DNA from: Bacteroidota bacterium
GTDB lineage: Bacteria; Bacteroidota; Bacteroidia; Bacteroidales; CAIXZF01
DNA: 33,835 bases
Reading direction: 5' to 3'
Assembly (NCBI GenBank): GCA_026391855.1
Contig: JAPLDE010000162.1
Location: 1-33,835 of the forward strand
Below are positions 1 through 8,248 of this stretch, in pieces. Numbering within the stretch: position 1 is the stretch's first letter; every line of letters starts with the position of its first letter. The position numbers and the translations under genes are program-made. The notes beneath the pieces are model-generated. The model made no database searches. It worked only from the letters and a program-made list of their open reading frames with translations, and was not told the origin of the DNA.

Positions 1-28
1 CTGACATCTGACATCTGACATCTGACAT
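1..28. repeat. Tandem heptamer (CTGACAT)4, cut by window edge
   Basis: Four perfect copies of the 7-bp unit CTGACAT stand at the very start of the window, so the array may extend further left. It is followed by AT-rich sequence up to the first gene with loosely repeated CAGTTTGC-like words around 35-72. It is one of three short-period arrays in the window; the others are a 7-bp unit at 12252 and an 8-bp unit at 29993. No gene is visible in 1-189. Confidence 0.85.
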
Positions 29-189
29 TTTCCGGTTTGCAGACAACAGTGGACAGTTCGCAGTTTGCAACAGGCATTTGGCAGAACAATAATAAAATGA
101 TTCTGTTTTATTTAGTACATTTCATGCAAATAAAAGCAAACACTTTTTATTAGGGTATTTCATTCAGTTTCAATAACTTAATATTATTA

Positions 190-2106
190 ATGATGAGAAA
201 AACCGTATTATTACTGTTGCCTTTGGCATTGGTCCTTCTGTTTGCAGGATGCAAGCTAAAATCAGGTACTAATGGTGAAAAAGCGCCCTTGGTCGACATG
301 AAATCCTTTTTCAAAAACGGGATAAAAAGTACCTTCCGCATTTCTCCCGATGGAAATTTCTATTCCTATCGTGCTGATTATAAGGGGAAAATGAACATTT
401 TCGTCCAGAAAGTAGGAGACACCAACGCAGTTCGTGTTACAAACGACACCCTCCGCAGTATCGGGATGTATTTCTGGAAAGGTCAGCGGCTGGTTTATAT
501 GCAGGATATAGGGGGAGATGAAAATTTCCAGATCTTCTCTGTTAAACCCGATGGCTCCGGTATGAAAGCACTGACTCCTTTTCCGGGCTATCGTTCAGGC
601 ATTCTTGACGACATGCATTATGTACCCGGAAAGGACAAAGAAATGCTGGTCTCCATCAACAAAAGAGACAAAGAATATTTTGACCCTTATCTGCTGAACA
701 TTGAGAGCGGAGAGCTGAAGCTGGTTTATGAAAACAAGAAGAACTTCGATAACTGGATTACCGACAATGCCGGGGTTATCCGTATCGCTACAAAAACCGA
801 CGGGGTAAATATTACCTATTTATACCGGAACACTGAAAAAGAAGATTTCAAAGAACTACTCACCACTTCCTACAAAGAAACTTTCTCACCCCAGTGCTTT
901 GATCCGACCAATAAAACCATGTTTGTTCTGACAAATATAGGAAGGGATAAAATGATCCTGGTGGAATATGACCCTCAGAACAAAAAGGAGATCAGGGAGT
1001 TATATGCAAATCCGGATTACGACATGGGTTCGGTATTTTATGATGCAAAGCGAAAAGTACTGGCCAGTGTAAGTTGGACCGCTGAAAAGACAGAGAAACA
1101 TTTCTTCGACAAACAATGGGAAAGTATCCATCAGAAGCTGCAAGAACAGTTTAAAGATTACGAGATCAGTATCGTAGGTTGGGACGACATGCAAAAGAAC
1201 GGTATCGTCCATATTTCCAGCGACAGATTGCCGGGCAAGTATTACATCTTTGACTTTGCCACCCTGAAGACTACAGAAGCCTCCAATCCTTATCCCTGGA
1301 TCAATGAAAAGGATATGGCTGAGATGAAACCCATCACTTACCAGAGCAGGGACGGTTTAACGATCCATGGTTATCTTACCCTGCCCAAGGGTGTTGATCC
1401 CAAAAACCTGCCGGTGATCATCAATCCGCACGGGGGACCCTGGTATCGCGATGAATGGTATTATAATCCGGAGATCCAGTTTTTGGCAAACCGGGGTTAT
1501 GCCGTGCTGCAGATGAATTTCAGGGGAAGTACGGGTTATGGCCGGAAATTCTGGGAAGCATCCTTCAAGGAATGGGGCAGAAAGATGCAGGATGACATCA
1601 CCGACGGGGTTGAATACCTGAAAAAAGAAGGCATTGCCGATCCTAAAAGGATAGCCATTTATGGCGGAAGTTATGGCGGATATGCCACCCTGGCCGGAGT
1701 CGCTTTCACTCCTGATCTGTATGCCTGTGCGGTTGATTATGTAGGAGTGGCCAATCTCTTCACCTTTATGAAAACCATCCCACCTTACTGGAAACCTTAT
1801 CTCGACCAGTTCCGTGAGATGGTAGGCGATCCGAAGAAAGACAGCCTGCTGATGGTGGCAGCTTCTCCCGTTTTTCATGCCGACAAGATCAAGGCTCCCT
1901 TGTTTGTTGCCCAGGGAGCCAATGACCCCAGGGTAAACAAGGCTGAAAGCGATCAGATGGTGGAAGCCCTGAAAAAGAGGGGAATCCAGGTGGAATACAT
2001 GGTCAAAAACGATGAAGGCCATGGTTTTGCCAACCAGGACAACCAGTATGATTTCTACGGAGCCATGGAGAAATTCCTTGAAAAATACCTGAAACCGGCG
2101 AAATAA
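190..2106 (+). CDS. S9 family prolyl oligopeptidase-type peptidase, lipoprotein
   Basis: This is a 638-residue serine peptidase of the prolyl oligopeptidase (S9) family, expected to cleave peptides in the cell envelope. The N-terminus is a lipoprotein signal with lipobox LFAGC and Cys21 as the lipidated residue. Residues 40-360 read as a beta-propeller (SPDG, DGSG turns) and the last 260 as an alpha/beta-hydrolase. The nucleophile motif GGSYGG places Ser494, GANDPR gives Asp579 and DEGHGF gives His611, so the triad is intact. The length is normal for the family. A second ATG at 193 is an equally good start. Substrate specificity is not visible. Family call is firm; physiological role is inferred as peptide scavenging. 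Confidence 0.93.
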   Translation: MMRKTVLLLLPLALVLLFAGCKLKSGTNGEKAPLVDMKSFFKNGIKSTFRISPDGNFYSYRADYKGKMNIFVQKVGDTNAVRVTNDTLRSIGMYFWKGQRLVYMQDIGGDENFQIFSVKPDGSGMKALTPFPGYRSGILDDMHYVPGKDKEMLVSINKRDKEYFDPYLLNIESGELKLVYENKKNFDNWITDNAGVIRIATKTDGVNITYLYRNTEKEDFKELLTTSYKETFSPQCFDPTNKTMFVLTNIGRDKMILVEYDPQNKKEIRELYANPDYDMGSVFYDAKRKVLASVSWTAEKTEKHFFDKQWESIHQKLQEQFKDYEISIVGWDDMQKNGIVHISSDRLPGKYYIFDFATLKTTEASNPYPWINEKDMAEMKPITYQSRDGLTIHGYLTLPKGVDPKNLPVIINPHGGPWYRDEWYYNPEIQFLANRGYAVLQMNFRGSTGYGRKFWEASFKEWGRKMQDDITDGVEYLKKEGIADPKRIAIYGGSYGGYATLAGVAFTPDLYACAVDYVGVANLFTFMKTIPPYWKPYLDQFREMVGDPKKDSLLMVAASPVFHADKIKAPLFVAQGANDPRVNKAESDQMVEALKKRGIQVEYMVKNDEGHGFANQDNQYDFYGAMEKFLEKYLKPAK

Positions 2107-2129
2107 CAGAATATTATCGCCGCCGGTTT
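2092..2129 (+). terminator. Hairpin over the stop codon of the S9 gene
   Basis: Perfect 9-bp arms AAACCGGCG (2092-2100) and CGCCGGTTT (2121-2129) are separated by 20 nt that include the stop codon. No T-run follows, so terminator activity is only possible. A second, tighter hairpin follows at 2156. Confidence 0.35.
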
Positions 2130-2155
2130 CCTCACTCCCTGATCTTACATTCACG

Positions 2156-2175
2156 TTCTCTCCTCTTGGAGAGAA
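2156..2175 (+). terminator. 8-bp stem, 4-nt loop hairpin
   Basis: TTCTCTCC and GGAGAGAA pair perfectly around loop TCTT, about 50 nt after the S9 peptidase stop. The following sequence is AT-rich but lacks a long T-run. It is the better of two terminator candidates for the upstream gene. Confidence 0.4.
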
Positions 2176-2257
2176 TGTAATAGTTTATTGTCTGTCCCTT
2201 TCTGAAATCCCTGGTGGTTCCAAGATATTGCACATGTTATTTTCTAAGAAAAAATAT

Positions 2258-2289
2258 TTTGGACTACTTAGGAAGTAGTTATATCTTTA
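2258..2289 (+). promoter_or_regulatory. Bacteroidetes-type promoter of the C58-like gene
   Basis: A -33 box TTTG (2258-2261) is followed after 20 nt by TATCTTTA (2282-2289), one mismatch from the Bacteroidetes -7 consensus TAnnTTTG. Transcription would begin near 2296, leaving a leader of about 23 nt before the ATG at 2319. This decides the start of the next gene, because an upstream in-frame ATG at 2214 lies before the promoter. Confidence 0.55.
2263..2279. promoter_or_regulatory. Inverted repeat in promoter spacer, possible operator
   Basis: ACTACTT and AAGTAGT form perfect 7-bp arms around AGG and lie wholly between the -33 and -7 boxes. That is a typical place for a dimeric regulator to bind. 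No regulator gene is adjacent, so the binding protein is unknown. Confidence 0.4.
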
Positions 2290-2318
2290 CCATTTGTAAC
2301 CAACAAAACCTAAGAAAA

Positions 2319-2816
2319 ATGGCAGCAAAATTAGTTTTCTCCATGGCCAATAGTTTCTCACAGGGCTATGGATCAAAAGTAGGAATCTGCACTGCAGCTT
2401 CATATGCATGGGCAAAGGCATGCCTGAAGAAACGAGGAGGGGTGAAATCTTTTAGTGAGATAGGAATCGACGCCCCTACGCTTAATATTCAAATGGCGAC
2501 TCTCCGGCGTTTTGATGCCGATGGTAAAGAACAAACAGAGATGGCCGGTCTTTCAATGGTTTGTGAGCTTAAGGTAACCTCTTTGGATGAAGTCATTTCT
2601 AAAGCAAAACAACATGCCCCCCATGTTGCAATCTTTTGGAATGCTACGCATACTATGGGGTATCGGTATGCACATAATGAAAAGGAATTCTTCGATATTG
2701 AGACCGGGTTATTCAGGGCCAAAACCTCAGCGGAAATACTGGCTAAAATGAAAGAAATCTTCTCGAAGGGTTATTCTAATGTGCAGGGAATGAGGATACT
2801 TTCTCTGAAATCTTAG
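2319..2816 (+). CDS. Small YopT-type (C58-like) cysteine protease candidate
   Basis: This 165-residue protein has no signal peptide. It shows a Cys-His-Asp arrangement like the YopT/AvrPphB (C58) family: Cys24 in GICTAASYAW, His111 in ATHTMGYRY and Asp126 in FFDIETGLF. The His-Asp spacing of 15 and the aromatic-Asp-x-x-x-Gly-x-Phe context match that family as I know it. Known members are effectors or toxins that cleave host or target proteins. The protein is shorter than the classical effectors and is about the size of the catalytic core. It is monocistronic, with its own promoter and possible operator. An ATG at 2214 is rejected because it precedes the promoter. Alternative: another papain-fold family. 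The gene is likely real; the family call is moderate. Confidence 0.55.
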   Translation: MAAKLVFSMANSFSQGYGSKVGICTAASYAWAKACLKKRGGVKSFSEIGIDAPTLNIQMATLRRFDADGKEQTEMAGLSMVCELKVTSLDEVISKAKQHAPHVAIFWNATHTMGYRYAHNEKEFFDIETGLFRAKTSAEILAKMKEIFSKGYSNVQGMRILSLKS

Positions 2817-2986
2817 GTTAGTGTTTTTTTTTATTAATCCTGTATTATCCTAGTTTGTAATAAACTTCCAGAGTACCGGACATTCTTTTTATATCTTTTC
2901 CCGGTCAAACCTAAAGTTTTCAACAATCGGTAAAATATTTGTAATAGCCGTATACTGAGACTACTTTTATGTGTCTTATAGGTAAT

Positions 2987-5900
2987 ATGGTAAAGATATT
3001 TCCCTTCCTTGTGGTTTTTCTTTTGTGTTGCATTAAAAGCTACGGACAGTTTTGCCCGAATTCAGATTTTTCATACCTGGATTTCACCAACTGGGAGGGG
3101 TTTACAGGTACAAATGATGGTTCAGGAATAGGATGCTGCCCCTTTCCCGGTATTGTTCCCTTCCGGCATACCATTATCACTACCCCCATGGTGGATCCCC
3201 ATACTTGCGGAGGGCTGACGGTTCCGCCACCGGGTGCCGCGGTTTGTGCAAGGCTTGGAAATGATGATATAGGGGCTGAAGCTGAACGCCTGGTTTACAC
3301 TTTTACGGTTAATCCGGCCAACCCCAGTTTCATCTACCGGTATGCTGTTGTGCTGGAAGATCCGAATCATGAAGTAGAGGATCAACCTTTTTTTTCAATT
3401 AAGGTACTCAATGCACTCAATGTCCCTGTTGATCTCGTTTGCGGCTATTATGAAGTCTATTCGTGCGCAGGAATACCCGGATTTGAAACCTGTATCTCAG
3501 GTGACCACCAGGTTAACTGGAAAGACTGGACCACCGTCGGCATAAACCTTTCAGCTTATGCCGGTCAGTTGTTACATATCGAATTCACTACCCTTGATTG
3601 CGCATTGGGAGGCCATTTTGGTTATGCGTATATCCTTGCCGAATGCGGAGCTTTAACGATAGACCAGTCCTTTTGTGCAGGCAGCGACAGCGTTTTTCTC
3701 ACCGCTCCCTTGGGTTTTTCATACCTTTGGAGTACGGGTGAAACGACTCAGTCTATCACCATTGTTAACCCTCCGCTGGGATCATCCTATTATTGCAACC
3801 TGACTTCAGTCACCGGTTGCGGATTTCCCCTGGTTGCCACGATATCCATAACTGTCCTGTATCCTGACTTCACCTTTTCCAGTGATACCTGCTCGAGAAC
3901 AGTCTCATTCACTGGAACTTCTTATGTAAATAACTGTAATTCATTTACTTCTCTGTGGAATTTTGGTGACAGTAGCGTGAGTAATCAGCCTGATCCGGTA
4001 CATACTTTTCCGGGACAAGGAACATATAATGTTACCTTACAAATAACAACTCCTGGTGGTTGTGATTCGGCTATTACAAAAACAATAACCATAGGCGATG
4101 TTCCGGTTGCCCTGTTTGCTGCGCATGATACCTGCCAGGGCCAGGAAATGACTTTTCTAAACTCCTCTCAGACGCAGGCTGACATCATTCACTGGTCATG
4201 GAGTTTTGGAGATGGGTCTCCGCCCGATACCACCTATTGGGATCCTGTACACCTCTATACTGCAGCGGGTAATTATTCCGTAACCCTAAAGGTTACCAAT
4301 GTCAATGGCTGTACTGACTCTGTCTCCCATAATATAACCATATACCACCCCCCGGTTCCTGATTTTATCATCTCCTACCCGGTATGTACCGGGCAACCGG
4401 CAACGTTATCGTTTTCAGGTACTGCCTCGCAGGGGGCAACTTTTGGCTGGGCTTTTAACGGGGGGACTGTTCTAAGCGGCGGCGGAGCAGGGCCCTTTTC
4501 GGTCAGCTGGATTAACCCCGGGATTTTTCCGATCTCAATGACAGTTTCAGATCCCGTTTGCGGGATTGACAGAGACACCGTGAAATTTATTACTGTTGAA
4601 CAAACTCCCGTTCCGGAGGCAGGAAATGATACAGCGGTTTGTCTCGGGTTTAGCGTTACACTTACAGGAAGCGGCGGAAACAATTATACCTGGTGGCCTG
4701 GTGAGAGCCTGAGTTCGGCAACCGTTTCCAATCCACTTGCAATACCTTTAATAACAACAACTTATCACCTCAATATAACTGAAAACGGATGTACCGGCAC
4801 TGACCATGTTGTTGTAACCGTGGAGCAACTGTCTCCGGTTTATGTTTCCAATGATACCATGATCTGTTACGGTGACAGCGCCCGGTTGCAGGCAAGCGGC
4901 GGTTATCATTATTTCTGGTCGCCGGCAACCGGGTTAAGTGCAACAAATGTTCCGGACCCGGTCGCTTCACCACTCACAACAACAATCTACCAGGTAGTAA
5001 TTGCAGACAGTATGGGATGCCAGGCGATCAGAAATGTAAAGGTTTTGGTCTCTCATCCGGATGGCGTTCAAGCATCATTTAATATTTACCCCGATCATGT
5101 ATGTCAAAACGATATTGTCATTGTGTTTTATAATGGAACACTTTTCCCCAACCTGACCTTTACCTGGAATTTTAACGGAGCTACAGTCATTTCAGGAAGT
5201 GGCGCCGGTCCGTATCTTATCCGGTGGCCAACAACCGGCACCTACAATGTTTCCCTTACCGTTTCAGAATCAAATTGCAATTCCGATTCAATCTCCCAGT
5301 CTGTAACTGTCAATTCAGGCCCTATTGCAGTAGCATGCCCCGACGATACCATCTGCCAGAGCGACAATGTGATGCTTTCCGCTACAGGAGGTGTTTCGTA
5401 TTCCTGGTGGCCGAATACAGGGTTGAGTAACCCAGCTGTCTCAAATCCTATTGCCTCTCCTTTCTATACCATTACATATACAGTTACTGTCGATGTTTCA
5501 GGTTGCACCGATCAGGATCAGGTAACTGTTTGGGTACTGCCCTCTCCCCCTGTTTCTGCCGGTAACGACACCTCTTTCTGTACCGGTGACAGTGTGACGC
5601 TGCAGGCGACCGGAGGAATAAGCTATTTGTGGTCGCCTTCCAACGGGCTGAATGCTGCCAATGTGGCCAACCCTGTTGCAAGTCCATCATCAACAACTAT
5701 TTACACAGTTTCCGGAACAGATACCAACGGTTGCTCAGCCACCGATATGATAATGGTAACCGTAAATGATTTCCCTACTTCTTCTTTCACGGTGGATCAC
5801 CTGCTATTCTGTCTGGGTGACAACGTGAACGTGAGCTACTCAGGAACTGGTTCATTTTTAGCAAATTACACCTGGAATTTTGACGGTGCAACAGTAGTCT

Positions 5901-7009
5901 CCGGTTCAGGACAGGGTCCTTATCAGATCAACTGGTCATTACCCGGTTTTTATACACTTTCGTTAGTGGTTGATGAAAACTATTGCCAATCATCGCTGAC
6001 AACGCTGAATGTTACTGTAGTTGAGGTGAATGCAGCTATTTCAAGCTATAACAATGTTCAGTGCTTCGGTGATAACAACGGAACAGCCACCGTTACCGCC
6101 ACAGGAGGAGACCCGCCTTATGCTTACCTGTGGAATAATCTGAACTCCAGTCCGACAATCATCAATCTTCCGGTTGGAAGTTATTCAGTTACCGTTACAG
6201 ATTCCAATGGTTGTTCCGGTATTGCCAGTGTTGACATTACTCAACCGGCAGCTCCTCTTTCCCTTGTTACCGATCCACAGAATATTTCCTGTCCCTATCT
6301 GTGTGATGGTCAGATAAGTACCTCAGGATCAGGAGGAACCAGTCCATATGTTTATCTGTGGAACACATCCCCGCCGCAAACAGCCTCTATAATATCAGGT
6401 TTATGTCCCGGATTTTATACTGTAACAATCACCGACGATCAGGGTTGTATTGTAACTGAATCCCTTTCCCTCCAGGTGAGTACTACCCTGGATGCCTCCT
6501 GTATGGCTGATGATACCATCGGATATAACCCGATGAACGTAAATTTCACATATACAGGTTATGGGGCCAATTCCATTAACTGGGATTTTGGTGACAATAC
6601 CTCCTCAACCCTTTCAAACCCATTACATATTTATTCTAATCCGGGGATATTCCTGGTTACCTTAATCATTAACAGTCTCAATCCCGATTTTTGTTCCGAT
6701 ACGACCATCCTTCATATTTATGTGTTAGACACCTCTTCCATCGAAATTCCCAATGTTTTCACCCCCAACTCGGACGGGTATAATGATTGCTTTACCATCA
6801 AAAGCCATTACCTGGATAACTGCTCGGTTACCATTTTCGACAGGTGGGGGATTACATTATTCGAATCAAATGATATTAACTTTCGCTGGAGGGGGACAAC
6901 GATGGAAGGGTTTGAAGCTTCTGCAGGAACCTATTACTTTATCCTGAATGCCAAAGGGAAGGATGGAAGAGTTTTCAAAAAGAAAGGTGTCGTTACACTG
7001 ATCAGGTAG
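2987..7009 (+). CDS. Giant secreted PKD/SprB-repeat protein with T9SS type B sorting domain
   Basis: About 1340 residues with a signal peptide (hydrophobic FPFLVVFLLCCIKS, cleavage near YGQ). The order is: an N-terminal lectin- or CBM-like region (about 25-230), PKD domains with WxFGD-type motifs (about 294-450), PKD-like repeats with W-x-FNGG/W-x-FDG cores near 461-534, 698-774 and 931-1011, four Ig-like GNDT...GCS repeats (about 538-684 and 775-927), two SprB repeats (about 1014-1163), another PKD domain, and a C-terminal CHU_C/gliding-type sorting domain beginning IPNVFTPNSDGYND. Such proteins are exported by the type IX system and stay on or leave the cell surface; adhesion or polymer binding is inferred. 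ATG 2969 is an alternative start but puts a polar stretch before the signal peptide. Confidence 0.9.
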   Translation: MVKIFPFLVVFLLCCIKSYGQFCPNSDFSYLDFTNWEGFTGTNDGSGIGCCPFPGIVPFRHTIITTPMVDPHTCGGLTVPPPGAAVCARLGNDDIGAEAERLVYTFTVNPANPSFIYRYAVVLEDPNHEVEDQPFFSIKVLNALNVPVDLVCGYYEVYSCAGIPGFETCISGDHQVNWKDWTTVGINLSAYAGQLLHIEFTTLDCALGGHFGYAYILAECGALTIDQSFCAGSDSVFLTAPLGFSYLWSTGETTQSITIVNPPLGSSYYCNLTSVTGCGFPLVATISITVLYPDFTFSSDTCSRTVSFTGTSYVNNCNSFTSLWNFGDSSVSNQPDPVHTFPGQGTYNVTLQITTPGGCDSAITKTITIGDVPVALFAAHDTCQGQEMTFLNSSQTQADIIHWSWSFGDGSPPDTTYWDPVHLYTAAGNYSVTLKVTNVNGCTDSVSHNITIYHPPVPDFIISYPVCTGQPATLSFSGTASQGATFGWAFNGGTVLSGGGAGPFSVSWINPGIFPISMTVSDPVCGIDRDTVKFITVEQTPVPEAGNDTAVCLGFSVTLTGSGGNNYTWWPGESLSSATVSNPLAIPLITTTYHLNITENGCTGTDHVVVTVEQLSPVYVSNDTMICYGDSARLQASGGYHYFWSPATGLSATNVPDPVASPLTTTIYQVVIADSMGCQAIRNVKVLVSHPDGVQASFNIYPDHVCQNDIVIVFYNGTLFPNLTFTWNFNGATVISGSGAGPYLIRWPTTGTYNVSLTVSESNCNSDSISQSVTVNSGPIAVACPDDTICQSDNVMLSATGGVSYSWWPNTGLSNPAVSNPIASPFYTITYTVTVDVSGCTDQDQVTVWVLPSPPVSAGNDTSFCTGDSVTLQATGGISYLWSPSNGLNAANVANPVASPSSTTIYTVSGTDTNGCSATDMIMVTVNDFPTSSFTVDHLLFCLGDNVNVSYSGTGSFLANYTWNFDGATVVSGSGQGPYQINWSLPGFYTLSLVVDENYCQSSLTTLNVTVVEVNAAISSYNNVQCFGDNNGTATVTATGGDPPYAYLWNNLNSSPTIINLPVGSYSVTVTDSNGCSGIASVDITQPAAPLSLVTDPQNISCPYLCDGQISTSGSGGTSPYVYLWNTSPPQTASIISGLCPGFYTVTITDDQGCIVTESLSLQVSTTLDASCMADDTIGYNPMNVNFTYTGYGANSINWDFGDNTSSTLSNPLHIYSNPGIFLVTLIINSLNPDFCSDTTILHIYVLDTSSIEIPNVFTPNSDGYNDCFTIKSHYLDNCSVTIFDRWGITLFESNDINFRWRGTTMEGFEASAGTYYFILNAKGKDGRVFKKKGVVTLIR

Positions 7010-7058
7010 GGTGCAAAAACCCGGGTTTAACCAGTCTTTTCATTTCATGAAAACCGCC

Positions 7059-7066
7059 TAACTTTG
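7059..7066 (+). promoter_or_regulatory. -7 box of the restriction-modification operon
   Basis: TAACTTTG matches TAnnTTTG exactly. A TTTT tract at 7037-7040, 18 nt upstream, is a 3/4 match to the -33 TTTG. The start would fall near 7073, giving a leader of about 160 nt before hsdM. The leader contains a 20-codon ORF (7087-7149) and a 7-bp hairpin TTTTCGG/CCGAAAA (7103-7123). Confidence 0.45.
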
Positions 7067-7235
7067 GCCTGGAATAAATTTGAACGATGGAAACACTTGA
7101 ATTTTTCGGTATTGGTCCGAAAATGGGTAGTATTACGCTAAATATTTAAAACATATCCGGACAATTCTCGATGTTAAAATGGTTGAAAAGTCTTAGCTTT
7201 AGAATAACATGTTGAATACCAATACGATAATATAA

Positions 7236-8204
7236 ATGAATACAGCCGTTCACAGTAAGTTAGTTTCTTTCATCTGGTCAATTGCTGATGACTGCCTGAG
7301 GGATGTGTATGTGAGAGGAAAATACCGGGATGTGATCCTGCCCATGGTGGTCCTCCGGAGGTTAGATGCCTTACTGGAACCAACGAAAGCGGCGGTGATG
7401 GAAGAGCTTGCATTCCAGAGAGATGAGGCGAAGTTTACGGAATGGGATGAAAATGGCCTTCGCCAGGCTTCGGGCTATGTCTTCTATAACACGAGTGAAT
7501 GGACACTCCAACGCTTGCACAACACCGCAACCAATAACCAGCAGATCTTACAGGCTAACTTTGAAGACTATCTCAATGGCTTCAGTTCCAATGTGAAGGA
7601 GATCATTGACAAGTTCAAACTCAAAAGCCAGGTCCGGCATATGGCTTCCAAAGATGTGCTGCTGAATGTACTGGAAAAGTTTACTTCACCCTATATTAAC
7701 CTGACTTCAGAGGAGAAACCTGATCCGGAAGGAAGAACGCTTCCTCCCCTGACCAACCTGGGAATGGGTTACGTTTTCGAAGAACTGATCCGGAAATTTA
7801 ATGAAGAGAACAATGAAGAAGCCGGTGAACACTTCACTCCCCGTGAAGTCATCGACCTGATGACCCACATCATCTTTGATCCGGTTAAAGATAAATTACC
7901 TCCGGTGATGACCATCTATGATCCGGCTTGCGGAAGTGGCGGAATGCTTACTGAATCCCAGAATTTCATCAAGGATGTGGAAGGAGAGATACGGGCGACG
8001 GGGGATGTATATTTATATGGTAAGGAGATCAATGATGAAACCTATGCCATCTGTAAATCGGATATGATGATCAAGGGGAACAACCCGGAAAACATCAGGG
8101 TGGGTTCTACTTTATCGACCGATGAGTTTGCCGGGACAAAATTCGATTTCATGCTTTCCAATCCTCCAATCCTCCTTATGGCAAATCCTGGTCAAGCGAG
8201 CTGA
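7236..8204 (+). CDS. hsdM: Type I restriction methyltransferase HsdM, N-terminal part (frameshifted)
   Basis: This 322-codon ORF is the first part of a type I DNA adenine methyltransferase, which with HsdS modifies host sites and with HsdR forms the restriction enzyme. It has the N-terminal helical HsdM domain (about 8-150), then the SAM-binding motif DPACGSGG (229-236). The catalytic motif reads NPP at 309-311, but the expected Tyr is lost because an 8-bp tandem duplication shifts the frame, giving ILLMANPG and a stop. Removing one copy restores NPPYGKSW and joins it in frame to the rest of the gene through 9610 (788 residues, normal length). As read, the enzyme should be inactive unless the unit reverts or slips. 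Confidence 0.93.
   Translation: MNTAVHSKLVSFIWSIADDCLRDVYVRGKYRDVILPMVVLRRLDALLEPTKAAVMEELAFQRDEAKFTEWDENGLRQASGYVFYNTSEWTLQRLHNTATNNQQILQANFEDYLNGFSSNVKEIIDKFKLKSQVRHMASKDVLLNVLEKFTSPYINLTSEEKPDPEGRTLPPLTNLGMGYVFEELIRKFNEENNEEAGEHFTPREVIDLMTHIIFDPVKDKLPPVMTIYDPACGSGGMLTESQNFIKDVEGEIRATGDVYLYGKEINDETYAICKSDMMIKGNNPENIRVGSTLSTDEFAGTKFDFMLSNPPILLMANPGQAS
8157..8175 (+). repeat. 8-bp tandem duplication at the NPPY codons of hsdM
   Basis: TCCAATCC occurs twice in tandem (8157-8164, 8165-8172), followed by a partial TCC. The first copy encodes Ser-Asn-Pro of the catalytic motif. One copy gives an intact reading frame; two copies put it out of frame. It could be a switchable slippage site, a recent mutation or an assembly artefact. 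Confidence 0.9.
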
Positions 8205-8248
8205 AATACATCAAGGATGGCAAAGATATCATTGATCCGCGCTTCCAG

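Noticed and set aside
1357..2154. 265-codon minus-strand ORF inside the S9 gene
   Set aside because: It is antisense to a gene with a full catalytic triad and has no recognisable domain.
2214..2318. Upstream ATG adding 35 residues to the C58-like protein
   Set aside because: It lies before the promoter boxes, and the extension has no sign of coding.
7103..7123. Rho-independent terminator after the PKD gene
   Set aside because: The 7-bp stem has no T-run after it and lies downstream of the probable hsd promoter.
7010..7235. Left attachment site matching the tRNA-Val 3' end
   Set aside because: No copy of the tRNA 3' sequence was found here by eye.
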